The translations under genes and the position numbers were made by a program. A stretch of 64,000 bases of DNA, taken from contig NC_081412.1 in the NCBI RefSeq assembly GCF_030272615.1, positions 344,779,870 to 344,843,869 on the forward strand, given 5' to 3'. Below the pieces are notes generated by a model. The model did not search any database, was not told where the DNA came from, and worked only from the letters and a program-made list of their open reading frames with translations. The DNA is from Cryptomeria japonica. Lineage: Eukaryota > Streptophyta > Pinopsida > Cupressales > Cupressaceae. Positions within the stretch are counted from its first letter, which is position 1. Each line of letters starts with the position of its first letter. Positions 11,070-23,800 of the stretch are shown one piece after another.

Positions 11070-13271
11070 TGTCTTGTTTTTCTCCTTCTCTATCCAAACC
11101 TATTTCTCTTCTTTCTTCTCCTCTTCTGTCATCTTGTGTTTTGGTTTAGTCTCTTTCTTCTAATCTAGTATAGTTTTCTTTTGCTCACCACTTCTCAGCT
11201 TACAATGCCTTTCTATGTGACCAAGATTTTGACACTTATAACATTTTACATTAGTATTGAAAGATGTATCCAAAGCATTCTTGTAGGACATATGCACACT
11301 TCTCCTACACTCATAACTCTTAGACCAAACTCATTGCAATTGTAGCAAGTGACGTTTGTACCTTGTAATGTAGCAAATGATTTTCTACTCTCAAAACTAG
11401 GATTTACATTCATTTTCCTACAGTCTGCCATTCTATGACCAAACTTATTGCACCAATGACAATAACCATGAAATTTTGGGACATACATGTTAGATTGTCT
11501 TGGTCTTGCAAATGACTGCCTCATCGGGGGTCTTCCTTTCATGCTACTAACTCTGGTGAATCCTTCATGATCAGCTCTTCCATTTCTCCTTGGATCTGCA
11601 TGTTGGTGCATTGAGTATGGTCTCTGATTCATTGATTGTGTATACCATTTTGTGTGAGGATTCTTGACTACATCTGCATATGTCTTCTTACCGATATCTT
11701 TGCTTACCCTTAATGTCTTCTTCTCTTTGCTTTAATTTGAAGAAGTAAACAGTATCTCCTTACTAGATGTGTCTTTTCTATTTGAACCTTGACTCTCTTC
11801 AAATCCTAAGCCATCGGTATCCTTAGATTATTATTTTTTGCTCAACATCTTTTCTAAGGCTTCAGTGTTGCCTTAATATTTGCTTCTCACTTTCATTTCT
11901 TCCTTGCTTTTCTCTAATTCCTTCCTGAGCTTGACAATTTCTTCTTCTAGGTTATGATGCTTCTTCTCCTTTTTACTCAAACCAGTGCTTGTAACTTCAC
12001 AAATCCTCTTGGCTTCTTCCAATTGAATTGTTAGATCTACAATTGTTTTCTTGGACTCTTCAAGAGATTTCTTCAACATCTCTTGTTCTTTAGTTGCAGC
12101 CTTTTTCACCTTCTTCAGATCTCTTCTAGTTTTATTCAGCTCCTCCAAGGCACTAATGAGTTCTTCTTCAAGATCTACTTCTCCTTCTTGCTCTTCCTCT
12201 TCTCCTTCTTCAGGTATCGAAAACTCTTGGGACATGAAAAGGGTTGCACTAACATCATCTTCACTGCAATAGTCATTTGAGATACTCTCCTCATCGACGC
12301 TATCATTTTCATGTGTGTAAATATTGTTCTGCTTCTGGTTGCCTCTTCTACCATACCGGTAGACATTCTTCTTCCTATCTTTACCATATGATCAGCTACC
12401 ACTTGATTGATCATCTTCTTTCTTATCACCATAGGGACATTTGGTAGCAAAATGTCCAATCTTTCCATAGTTGAAACATTTTAGGGGCAGCTTACCTTTG
12501 TATTTGCCTTAACCCATCTTAAGTCTTCTGACTAAGTTTTCCATGTTATCATCAAAGTCTTCACCGGTTCCATCATGAAAAGACTCTTCTTTTCCTTTTC
12601 TTTATGTTTTGAATGCATTTTCTTTCTTCACAACCTCAGTACCAGTAGTCCTCATTTCATAATTAGTTAGGGAGCCATACAACTCATCCATTATATAAGA
12701 CTTACAGATCTTTTGCTTCTTTTATTGCAAAAAATTTTGTATCATACTTAGGAGTAAGGGGTCTTAGTACTTTCTTCACTACCACCTCATCTTTTATTTC
12801 TTCTCCAAGCTCTCTAATGGTGTTTGTTGTTTCATCAATCCTTTGGAGATAGTCAGCAATCTTCTCTTCATCTCTCATCTTCAAACCCTCAAGTTGTGCT
12901 CTCAATATTTGTAACTTGGCTTTCTTGACTTTAGCATCACCTTCAAATATTTTCTGCAACTTATCCCAAGTTGCTTTGGCAGATGAGCAGTGCATGACCT
13001 TGACAAACTCATTATCAGATAGCCCACTAAGAATAGCATTCTTTGCCTTAGCATTGTTCTCATATTCCTTCTTAGTATCTGGATCAGTAGGAAGATTATT
13101 AGGGATAGTATACCCATTCACAATCGACATCCATACATCACAACCTAGAGAGGACAAATAGGTTTCCATTGTTCTACTCCAAAAGGCATAGTTGACACCA
13201 TCAAACATAGGGGCTTTTAAGGAGGTTGATTCATTTCTTTCCATTGTGAACACTTTATAGGATCTACCCAA
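11070..13271 (-). pseudogene. Element E gag: capsid, coiled coil and zinc knuckles
   Basis: On the minus strand the first 189 codons (13271-12702) are a copia UBN2-type gag domain (APMFDGVNYAFWSRTMETYL, LRAQLEGLKMRDEEKIADYL). After a frameshifted stretch comes a knuckle CFNYGKIGHFATKC (around 12478-12437), with the second Cys lost. An acidic linker and a strong coiled coil follow (12235-11873; for example LNKTRRDLKKVKKAATKEQE). Then come CHWCNKFGHRMADC (around 11460-11420) and CYNCNEFG (around 11345). The coiled-coil plus multi-knuckle C-terminal half is the same architecture as ORF1 of A and B. Stops and frame changes occur throughout. Confidence 0.85.
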
Positions 13272-13305
13272 GCTAGAGAATTGTTTGACAAAATAGGGTA
13301 CCTAA

Positions 13306-13319
13306 GCTCTGATACCAAT
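13306..13319 (-). promoter_or_regulatory. Element E primer-binding site
   Basis: Minus strand ATTGGTATCAGAGC directly after the 5' LTR; complementary to initiator methionine tRNA. Confidence 0.9.
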
Positions 13320-14932
13320 TGTTGGACACAATGGATCACTGAGAGGGGGGTGAATCAGTGATTTAAATAATTTTCACTTAATTAGAGCTATACCAGTTCA
13401 ATATCAAATAAAAAAAGAGCAAACCAATTACCAAAGGAATGCAAGCAAGGTGTGTAGGAGAAATATCTAAAAAGATTAATATAATACATACATGAAGATG
13501 CAACACACAACACGAGATGTACAAGGAAAACCCAACGTGGGAAAAACCTTGGTGAGAATAGTTTTTGGAGATATTTTGCTCCAATCCAACCTCACACTGA
13601 AAAGATGATTACAAATTTTAGGGCACCAACCCTTGATTTATGAGCACCAACTCAAAGGAGCACAAACCCCTACACAATTTATAGGCTACAACCTAAAGGA
13701 GCTACAATCCCTACACTAAGCACCTACTCAATGTAAATAATATGAAAAACTCATATATATAAATGAGATCCTTGCTATAAATGAAGTTTTGCAACCTTTC
13801 AAAGCTTTGCACTGTTGGCTTCTATCTTACCGGTTTGTATCAACTTAACACACACTATAACTTAGTCTTACTATTGGTTCTAAATTTCCTTAATCTTCTC
13901 TCCCTCTATTCTACTGAAATCAAGTCACACTTCGTCCCTCTCTATCAAGTACTACTTCTTTTAGTTTGTCACCTCTACATTCTTTGCTCACTCTGTCGGT
14001 TTGTTCCTTACACTGATTTACCCTGCTTCTCCTTATTGGTATAGTGGTGGCTAGGGTTTTCTTCTACTAATCAAATCTACATCCAATCTTATTTGATCTA
14101 CCTTGGATCACACACCTACATTGGAGGAATAAGCCATCACACATTTTCCATCTGTCCAAAGTATGTTTCCCAAAAATAGAAAACCAGACCATGATTTTTG
14201 CCCTTGAAATTTGTCGACTCATTTATGACCCAACTGCTTCCTTCTCGAGGTCCTCGTGCAATCTTATTTCCTTGCTTTGATTCAGGTGCCAACAACTTCC
14301 TGATCTTTCTCTATCATTCATTCTTCCTTGAGCTACATCAATCTGTTATCGACCCGTGATTTGTAGTTGTTTCATTTAATGTTGACTAACTACTCCAACA
14401 ACCATGTCGATGGAAACTTCACCGACCTTTGCATGCTCGCCACCTTAGCTCCATGTGGCATCATATTAGTATACACTCAACTCACCGACACAAGTTCATT
14501 TTAAACTTGAACATTCAATAAAATCATACTGGCACAAGCCCTTACCGATGAGACCTCCTCCTACTACTAATCGACAGTATGCACTATATTGGTAGCACAA
14601 CTTTACCTCAGGTGGTTTGTGATCTCTTTGTCTTTCTACCTTTTTATCAAAAACATTATTACAAGCAAAGAGCGAGCCTTTATACCGATTACAACTTGTC
14701 ATGTGAACACACAACTTCATATCACCTCTTACCGGTGATGTCAATGACACACTAACAGTCTCAATACCTTCTTGTCTTTCGTGCCTTCATACCGGTTTTT
14801 TCTTCCACCATACTGATTGACAAGCATCCATGTAAATCTTCCTTATACCGAATCAATCATCATATCGAGTTGACATACCTCTACCGGTAGCCTGCAATAC
14901 CAGTTGACATCAATGACAACTCAATGCCAATA
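13320..14932 (-). repeat. Element E 5' LTR
   Basis: Pairs with 4597-6305. On its own strand it starts TATTGGCATTGAGTTGTCAT (TG changed to TA) and ends TGTGTCCAACA. It has the intact LTR-end hairpin ATCACTGA/TCAGTGAT at 13335-13362. A short local repeat (GGGCACCAACCC...GAGCACCAACTC, 13620-13660) is absent from the other LTR. Confidence 0.85.
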
Positions 14933-17494
14933 AAAGCAACCTCTAGTTAACCCAAAGATTGAATCCCTAATATTACAAGAGCTACAAAAACTAATTGATT
15001 CCAGGATTATATATCCAGTTAAGAACAACACCTAGGTTTCCAACTTGGTACCATTCCGGAAGAAGAATGGGGACATCCACCTTTGTGTGGACTTCTGGGA
15101 CCTGGACAAAGCTTCCCTGAAGGATCATTATCCATTGCCTCTGATGGAGCAAATTATGCATAAAGTGGTTGGGTTCAAAATGTTCTCCATGCTCGATGAC
15201 TTCTCTAGTTATAATAAAGTCCTCATCGAATTGGAAGACCAACATAAAACCATGTTCACCACCAAGTGGGGAATGTTTACGTATCAGAAGATGTCTTTCA
15301 GGTTATCTAATATTGTTGCTACTTTTCAGAGGGCCATGGATATAGCCTTTTGAGAACTTATAAACAAGATAATCCCAATTTACCTGAATAACTTAACTGT
15401 GTTTTTGAAACACGAGGAGGATCACTTCAATCATCTGGAACTGGTTTTCTATAAATGCCTTTAATTTGGAGTCTACCTAAACCCCAAGAAATGCATCTTT
15501 GGGGTGCCTCAAGGGAAACTTCTAGGACATTCGATGTCCAAAGAAGGAGCATCTATCAAGACCTAGACTGGGTGAAATCTATCAAAGAGCTCCCCTTATC
15601 GGTGAACAAGAAGGGCATCCATTCTTTTTGGGGGAAGATCAACTTTGTCAGTAGATTCATTTCGGATTTCACTAGAATGGTAAGCCTATCACCCTCGTGC
15701 TTAGAAAAGATGCATTTCAAATGGACTCTGTAGGCCAAGGAAGCATTTGAAAATATTAAAGAGGCTATCTCCTCCACTCTTGTTTTATCTAATCCAGACA
15801 TGTCCAAGTATTTTATAATGTATGTTTAGGCCAGTGATTTCAGCATAGTTGTTGTGTTAATCCAGAAGGATGCAGAGTCTAAAGGTGAGCATCCAATTGC
15901 TTTCCATTCAAAAACATTGAAAGCGTATGAATTCAAGTACAAATTCATGAAAAAACAAGCCTTTGTCATTGTAAAAGGCCTAAATAAGTTCATCCATTTG
16001 ATTGCTTGTACCAAGACCACTATCTACGTGGCTCATCCTGTGGTTCGTGGATACATCATGGAAGGAGAAATCACCAAAAAAATAGCTAATTTGATTAACC
16101 AGATCCTTGAGTATGACATTGATGTCAGGCCTACAAAGGTAATATGAGGAAAAGGTCTCTGTGAATACTTAGCTTAGGAACCTGAGGACCTAGGAGAAAC
16201 TCAAGATGAAATGGTGTTGTTGCATATAGAATGGGAGGAGAGGACCTAGATCATTGACCAAAGATTCTTCATGCAAACCAAAAAACTTCCTCCAGACCTC
16301 CCCATGAAAAAGAAAAGGTTATAAAGGCTATATAATAGTGGATATCGGTTGCTAGAAGGTGTCTTATTCAAGCGAAACTTCAGCAGATTTCTACTTTGTT
16401 GTGTGGATAGGCAATAGGGTGAAAGGATTCTACATGAGTTTCATAGTGGCCCTGCAGGGGGTCATTTCTTAGCACAAACAATAGTAATGAGAATCACCCA
16501 TGCAAGCTATTAATGGCCAGCATTGTTTAAAGATGTGTACACCCTCATTCAAAAATGCAAAGAATGTTAGTTCTACATTCAAAAGTGCAGAAATGCAGGT
16601 ATGTCACTTAGGCCCATAATGGTTGATGAGTCTTTCCCCTTGTGGGGGCTAGACTTCATAGGAATGGTCAATCCATCATCTTTCATTGGCCACAAATGGA
16701 TCCTCACAAATACAAACTATTTCACATGATGGGCAAAAGCAGTATCATTGAAGAATGCAATCGAAACTAAGATTTTGAGATTCTTAGAAGAGTTAGTCAC
16801 AAGGTTTGGTTCGTCAAGAACCATAACATCAGATAACACCAGAGTTTTCACAGGGTCCAGGTTAACCCAATTTTCCCTAAGCCATGGCATCTACCTAAAA
16901 ACTTCCTCAAACTACTACCCGCAAAGGAATGGTTTGGTTGAGTCTACAAACAAGAACCTAATCTATCTTATCAAGAGAATTGGGGCAGACTATAAAAGGG
17001 AGTGGCATTTCCATTTGAAAAGCGCACTCTAGGTAGACAGGGTCACCCCTAAACAAGTGTTGAAGAACTCCCCATACAAGCTCATATATGGGAAAGGGGC
17101 TCATTTTCCAATCTCATCAGAAATTCCAGCCCTGCAGCTCGTGAAATCCCTTGAGCTGGAGGAAAATGAGCCTATGGAAGTAAGGTTGGCAGAGCTCTTA
17201 GGGATAAAAGAAGAAAGAGAGGTGGCCTTCAAATCCATTCAAAACCACTAGCAAATTGTCAAGAAATGGTTTGACAGAAAGAGCTCAGACCCTGGTTTTA
17301 AACAAGGAGACCTTGTCCTAAAATATAACGAACACAGTGCAAAGTTGGGACACCATGCCCAATTTGACAACTTGTGGCAAGGTCTGTTCTACATTGTTGA
17401 ATGCAAAGGCTTTAACACATTCTTGTTAGAGGACTCGCAAGGTGACATTTTAGAGATCCTAGTCAATGGGATCCACCTCAAAGCTTTTCATTAG
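14933..17494 (+). pseudogene. Gypsy element G pol: RT, RNase H, integrase
   Basis: Continues the G polyprotein after the E insertion. RT (14940-15450): LVPFRKKNGDIHLCVDFWDL, FSMLDDFSSYNKVLI, TYQKMSFRLSN, then IYLNNLTVFLKHEED, where the catalytic YLDD box reads YLNN. The gypsy RNase H follows (15740-16150; HPIAFHSKTLKAYEFKYKFM). Integrase (16390-17494) shows the zinc region GHFLAQT...CKEC...CRNAG, then DFIGMVNPSS, TSDNTRVF, YYPQRNGLVESTNKNL and a C-terminal FKQGDLVLKYN...LEDSQG. Numerous TAG and TGA stops and lost catalytic Asp residues show it is long dead. Confidence 0.9.
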
Positions 17495-18495
17495 TCTTAT
17501 CCTTATTTTCGTATGTAAATATTGTAAATATTTATTTTCTTCCTGCTTTTTGGAGGCCCCTTTTGTAATAGTTCTTTATGCTTTAATTATGAGTTGTTTT
17601 TTAACCCAAGCAAAGAAAAAGTAAGATTTAACAAGCATTCTGACTCAAAGAAGCCATGTAAGCCGAAAACAAAATGTCTTTTATATTATATATATGATTT
17701 ATTTACATATCTACATTCAAAAAGGCTCTTAGGCCATTGTATCATCTAAGAAAAATACAAAAGAGAGGGAAAGTAGTTGCAGAGGAAGGGATTGGTCATT
17801 CTTCATCTTCATCATCATCGTCATCCTCTTTGAGCTCTTCCTCACTGATGTCTTCATCTATGTCATCGTCATCTTCCTTTTCTTCAAATTCCTCTTCAAA
17901 TTCCGAGTCTGAGTCCAAGAATTGTAGAATGACCTGGAGAATAGGAGGAGCCTCAGGTGTCAGGATTCTTGGGAAAATAGTCTCATAAAACAAAATACCA
18001 GGCTACCCCTTCTGCCTCAACCAAAACATGTAACTTCAACAGAAAGTCAGCTGCTCGTCATTCTCGATAGCGGTGTATCATTATAGATATGGTTTTAAAA
18101 CCAGAAACCAAAGGCAACCATGGGACTACCTTGTCATTGTCAATGAAATGCCACAAGTCCAAAGCAGATGGAATGCCCTGAATGGGGTTTGCATAATAGA
18201 CCACCTTATCCAACCCACCCAAATATTTATCATGCAAAAGCATGTTGGTAAGGCGCAGAATAAGGTGTTTGGGTAGGGTGATATCAAGCAGGGAAGCCAC
18301 AAAGTAGTAGGTGATGTTTGTGTTTACACGGAAACAGTCCTCGGAGCCTACAGAATCCTCTCCCAAGACCCATTTGATGGCAGCTATGACTATAGAGTTG
18401 CTATGGATTGTCATTAGTTGCAGGCGGCGGTCTGAGATATTTCTTAAGAGGGAAACTTGACTGCCTGTGCTCACTAATCTAATGGGAGTATCCAT
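17495..18495 (-). pseudogene. Gypsy G 3' region with antisense reading frame
   Basis: Downstream of pol, 17495-17795 is AT-rich and non-coding. On the opposite strand two out-of-frame pieces, 18495-18058 (145 codons from MDTPIRLVSTGSQVSLL) and 17993-17796, read as one broken protein ending in an acidic tail (DSDSEFEEEFEEKEDDDD). Some Tat-lineage gypsy elements such as Grande are known to carry an antisense gene between pol and the 3' LTR, and this matches in position. I do not recognise the protein; the tail resembles those of nuclear or chromatin proteins, which is weak evidence. G's 3' LTR is not identified before element D interrupts at 18628. Confidence 0.45.
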
Positions 18496-18627
18496 TACTT
18501 CTATCCTATGCAGCTACTCACTCCTATCCTAAACCACTAAGGATTGGTTCTCAGTATGATCGCAACCACTTTCTCAAGCAATATTTATAGAAAAGTCTAT
18601 GCCAAAAGTAGTATCAATGGCTCTTGT
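18496..18627 (+). other. Gypsy G 3' sequence up to D insertion
   Basis: Non-coding sequence between the antisense frame and the first base of the D LTR. Nothing recognisable. Confidence 0.5.
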
Positions 18628-20566
18628 TGTTGGTGTTGTCTTGTCATTGATGTCAATCAGTATAGAATGTCAATCGGTATGAGAGATTGATGTGCATTGT
18701 TGTCATTGATGAATACCAAAAATGGTTCCATTGTTGTCATCTAGCATAGCAGGTAACCGGTAAGGAAGAGTATGTCATCTAGCATAGCAAGTCACTGGTA
18801 AGGAAGAGTATGTCATCTAGCATATTGGCCATTGGAGTCATCGGTACACAATTTAGTGTTGACTTGTGTTGAAGACATAAAACTGCGGACGGGTAAGTAA
18901 CATGTTGGTAGTGCATAGTTGCCAACCAATAAGAGAGAAAAGTGTTGGGTTGTTGATTGTGATGAAGAGGTGGAATGTTACCAATATCACATCAACACCG
19001 AAGGTGAAGTATGTGCAGGCCACTGGTATGTTGTGTGGATGAGAAATAGTAGGACTCCCATCGGATAAAGATGCAGTCACCATTTGGAGAAGATGACTGG
19101 TAGTTATTGTACCCAACCGGATCATATGTTTTTGTTTGAAGATATGCTTCTCTAATAAGGAAGCCACATTGGTGCAATGCAGGATACAGATGACAAGCAT
19201 CTACACCCACCGATAGTGGAGCTTATCTCCTATTATGCATGGAATGCATCATAGTTCTCTAAGATAAGACAAAAGAGTTAAAGACAGGTGATTGAAGGCT
19301 CATACCGGATGAACTAGTGAAACACTAAGTTGCCTTAGGTGCATGTGATCATAGATATGCACCGGATCAGCCGGGTAGACAATGATAAGTTGATGGTACA
19401 AAGATTGAAGGATATGTTTGTCACTTTGACAAACCAATTAATAAGAGAATCGGTCTAATGAATGAAGAAGGAAAGATTGAGTAGTTGCAGACAGATAGAG
19501 CATGTTGACGATTGATGACATGATGTCATCAAGGTGTTTACCGGTAAGTATGTCCACCAATAATATTGTCAAAGTGAAGATGCAGAAGGATCCCAACTGA
19601 TGAAGATGTTCACGAGATGGTTGGCATGTGTGCTGATCAATTTGGGTGCTCCACTAGAAGAGAAGCAGAGTGAAAGGGTGAAGACAGACTGGTTAGGGTA
19701 TAACCGGCAGAGTTTGTGAGCCGGTAGTTGAACCTAGTTGTGTGGTTGGTCAATGATCCTATCCAAATCGACATAACCAACCTAGAAAAGGTGGATTCTA
19801 ACAAAGGTGCCACATGGAGGTGAAGTGACATGCATGCATAGGTCGGTGTGATTTGTCAGTGAGGTCATTGGAAACTAGTCCAACATTTATGACGACTACA
19901 AAGCTCGAGGAATGAAGGCAAAAGAGTGTGGGTCGAGATTATAGAAACATTAGAGATCTAGTACAGACTGATCTTGCAGATTGAAGAGGAAGAAGTAAAC
20001 TGCATCACACATGTGATCGATCAAACAAAAGGATGAAAATAATACTACAGACGGCAAAAAGAGAGAAGATTTGGTTCACAAGGTAAATAGATGGGTGATG
20101 CTCATTGATTGAGTGTTGAACATCGATCAAGAACATAATATTAGATTTGATATGATATGTCATGATGATCAGAGATCAGGTCGGATGTAGATTCAGTGCA
20201 TGGAAAAAACCCTAGCGTGCCAATGTTCAAACTCATGTTTAGGTGAGAAAATATGGCTATAAGTATGTGATCCAAAGATATTGTTTCTGTTGCTGCACGA
20301 GGAGAGATTAGTCAAAGTTCTCATCAAGAATTAGAGGAGAGACTGTGTGAAAGAGAGAATCTAGTTGAAGATTTCAACCAGCAATAGTGAGGCGACTGGT
20401 AGTTTTCCATTGAGTCTAACAGAGGAGTACACCGATAGTGACTGAACTGGCAGAGAAGAGTAACAGAAGATTGTAGAGAAGGCAAGATGAGAATCTATAG
20501 GAATCAGAGGGTAGACATTTGACTAAGTTATCAAGACTATTGGTGCATAGTAGTAGTATGGCAGAG
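18628..20566 (+). repeat. Element D 5' LTR, first part
   Basis: Begins TGTTGGTGTTGTCTTGTCAT and aligns with the start of the 3' LTR at 45039. The total LTR length with 41191-41823 is about 2.57 kb, long for copia. No coding capacity. The last three bases GAG are the target duplicated by the CACTA insertion. Confidence 0.8.
18736..18826 (+). repeat. 38-bp tandem repeat in D LTR
   Basis: Units start at 18736 and 18774 and a partial one at 18812. Each begins GTCATCTAGCATAGCA and ends GGTAAGGAAGAGTAT. The 3' LTR is cut by element A at the end of the first unit, so whether it also had the repeat is unknown. Confidence 0.9.
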
Positions 20567-20581
20567 CACTAATACATTTGG
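20567..20581 (+). repeat. CACTA left terminal inverted repeat
   Basis: CACTAATACATTTGG, matching the inverted right end at 41173-41187 at 13 of 15 positions. Confidence 0.9.
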
Positions 20582-20587
20582 CCTAAA

Positions 20588-20790
20588 ATTCCGACGAAGG
20601 TTTCCGATGGAGAAGGCATATTGTGACCAAATTTGATTTTTTTTGAAAAAATGCCTGCATTCGTCGAAATTCCAACAATAATTCAACATTTTGTTTTGAT
20701 GGAGAAGGAATTGGCAATGAGATTTGTGTTTTTTTGAAAAAGTGCCCACGTTCGTCGAAATTCTGACGATCGTGGGCATTACATTAAAAA
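20588..20790 (+). repeat. CACTA left subterminal repeats
   Basis: Two diverged copies of a unit of roughly 95 bp lie in tandem: GATGGAGAAGG..., a T-run with GAAAAA(A/G)TGCC, then TTCGTCGAAATTC (around 20606-20682 and 20698-20770). Inverted CCGACGA elements also occur. In En/Spm, short subterminal repeats bind the TNPA protein; these are the candidate binding sites here. Confidence 0.7.
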
Positions 20791-20849
20791 AAAACCAAGT
20801 CATTTGATAAACATTAATCCCGCCTCTTCGTCCCATCGACCTCTGCGAT

Positions 20850-23800
20850 ATTCACCAAAAAATTAGGCATTACAAGGAGGGAAATGGTTCTGGAATGTGG
20901 TGCCGCCAAGATCCGGTTGAAGAAAAAAGGTAGGGTAATCAACCAATTCATTCAACCAATGTTTTCTTGAAGAAAAAATCTTTAAGTTTGTGACAATGTG
21001 TCGAATTTTCTTTATGTAGTGATGAAATCATTTGAAATATACATATGAGGTTGCATTTGTGTTGGTTGATGATCAAGTTTTATCTTTATTATAATGAATT
21101 TTCCTGCTCATAAATTTTTTTCCCTATCTCATATTTAGTCTGGTAGAAAAAGAGAAAAATAAGATTGATTTGGATGGTTGATCAAATGAAATGATCAATT
21201 ATCCTCTTTATAGGCATAACCTCTTAGGGCAGACCCTAATTAAGGACTAGTATGACCTAAACCTACGTGATCAAATAGGGAAGAACACAGATTGTGCCAC
21301 TCTTGTATCTGACATCCATTTGAAGTGGCCTGAACGTAGGCACTAGCTGAGTAGCTTACCTTGGGTATGGATGCTGGTATATATGGCTGTGATAGAAACT
21401 CCCTACTGCAGGACCGTCAGACCACTATGTAGTGATCGAGTTCCATTTAGGACAGTAGTAATTAGGATCTTATAATTATGGTGGGGCCTAGCCAACATAG
21501 GGTTATATGAGGTAGGGGTAGGTTCAACAGTGATGTGTATTAATATTTATACCTATAGTGATATGTGTTATTGTGTCCTAGATAATATAGAGTCAAATGA
21601 TATTGGGTTCTAAGGCTATTTTTTCTTATGGTGGCATTGCACAACATAATTTGTTGTGGATTAGTGTTCAAAATGAAGCTGGTTAATTAATCGGAATTAA
21701 GAGAATAGGCCCTAAAATGGACTCTAAGGTGATGGGGATCATTACTATTTATAGGAATTGTAATTATATTCATTCGTCTGATTTAGAATTTGGACAGATT
21801 TGTGTAGTAGCCAAATTATGACTTGAAATATGAATGGAGCCATTGACTGGGAAGACCCACCATATGAACATAACCATTGACCAAGTAGGGTCCAACTTGT
21901 GGTGACAACATTTATGCATGCATGCTATGAAACACTTATCAAATTGGTTGTAGTCCTAGAGGAGCTTTGATGTTCATATCATTAATTGCTTCAAGTTTCT
22001 TGCCATGATATACCTAATGTTTGAGTAGAATGCATTGCATTCTAACTATAGAACAATTGTTTTTTGTCTGATGAATCAACCTGTAACACAATTCACTTTT
22101 TCACCAGTCTATTGTTTCCCTCGGAAGACTTGATATGCATGGAGTTTAATATGGGTTGCCATGCCAAAATCAAGCTCCCCTTCTCATCGTGATTAGGTGG
22201 GTCATGTGGTTATTGATATCAATGACTTCTTTGAGTGTTTTCTTGAAGTAGTTATTTTCTTTCACTAGGATTTACTAGAATTAGCTTATTTGAGTTTTCT
22301 TTTGTTTTCAAGAGATACCTAGTTTGATATGCAAACATACATGTTTTTTTGCTATTGATTTTTTTGAGAGTTATAAGTTCATATTTTCTTAGACTCATTT
22401 TCTCTTTGGGAGGAAGCCAAAACCAAAACTTACAGCTACACAACCAAACAAAAGAATTCTTAAGGAAACTTGAATGAATTTTTAAAGAAATTGGATATCA
22501 TTCAAGATCCAAGTTGAAAGTATCCTCAAGATTTACCCTAGTGCTATTGGACACGTTGCTTGAACAGTAGCAAGCCTGAGGCAACCTTAACTGAATGTCA
22601 TGCCCCTAGCCAAATTTCTAATCACTGTTGGTAACACAAAATCATGTTTACAATGTACATCTCTTTTGTAGTGTGGCATTTCTCTTGACTGTTGCTCTCT
22701 GATGAGCATTGAGGCCAAAACTTAAAGAGTTTCACTTTACAGTGATGACATGAAGTTTTGATTGTCTATTAATTTCAGTATTAGTATATACATTATAAAC
22801 TCATCTAAATATGAAACCTAAGTAGGCATCTTAGTAACTTCTGATGGTTGCCTATTTCTCTAAACATGATTAGGCTTTTTCACTATGTTCACTACCACCT
22901 TTAGTGGACTTCCATCATGATGACTTATTACTATTGCCATCTTTGACTATCACAAGATGATTAAAATGTTTGCATAGATCTAGGACTAGTAAGATCCTTA
23001 TATAGTTACTAGGAGTCATGTCAGAGACACATAAAAGTATGATACCCAAGTTAGTAAGATCCTCTAATACTTAGTCATAGATCGCATTCTAACAACAAAT
23101 ATAAGGTCACATCTTGGTAACCTAGCTAGTCCATGAGTAGTAGCTCAAAATGTTATCAAAGCTAGGTTAGGTTAGGAGCCCCAAGAACCTATAATGTGTC
23201 TTATAATGGGTGTTGAAAATAATATACATTCAAGCCAACAATGGAATGGTAAGAAAGGGGGCAGTAGCTCAGGGGGCAGTAGCTAACAACCTCTAGTCAC
23301 CTTCATGTACCAAATCCACTAGTGCCACACCTTTAGTATGAAAAAACCTTCACTTATCATCCAGCATATGGCCTAATTATCAAATTTATTTCTTCTACAT
23401 GTAAAAGCCATATGCACAAGATGGAATGACAATTGGTAGATTTAAAAGCCATATTCCATAACCTTTGCTAAAATCCTTTCTGCCAGTGCCAAAATGTGAG
23501 GTTTGCAACAGGATACGACATCCATCAAAGCATAATAGAGATGAGATTTTATAGTGTTTTAAAGAAGATATCATAGTTTTTCCAAAAAATGTCAAAACCT
23601 TGCCTAGTGTTTACCGAGAGCAGTAAATAATGTATAGTTTGGTCTCGCATGCATATAAATTCACCCAAATATGTGGGAAGGCCTTTGTTCATGCTCTGTA
23701 TCATATTATGTTGTGTGCAGGGCTCCAAATTAGATTTGGTACATGTTTGGGCATGAGGACAGTCTGATATCTCTTATGTATCAAACAGTAAAAGGCAGTA

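Larger units (their letters stand above)
4597..14932 (-). mobile_element. Ty1/copia retrotransposon E, nested in gypsy G
   Basis: A complete but decayed minus-strand copia element. It has LTRs at 4597-6305 and 13320-14932, primer-binding site at 13306-13319, gag, protease, integrase, RT and RNase H in copia order, and a polypurine tract at 6306. It split G between its pre-RT linker and its RT domain. Flanking sequence is AAAGA on the left and AAAGC on the right, an imperfect 5-bp target duplication. The LTRs differ at very roughly one position in ten over the first 285 bp by hand count, so E is old. It contains a later solo-LTR insertion. Confidence 0.9.

Noticed and set aside
12051-12280. 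Plus-strand Ser/Phe-rich frames opposite E gag
   Set aside because: They are antisense shadows of the Lys/Glu-rich coiled coil.
17737-17988. Plus-strand poly-Ser frame
   Set aside because: Antisense shadow of the acidic (Asp/Glu) tail on the minus strand.
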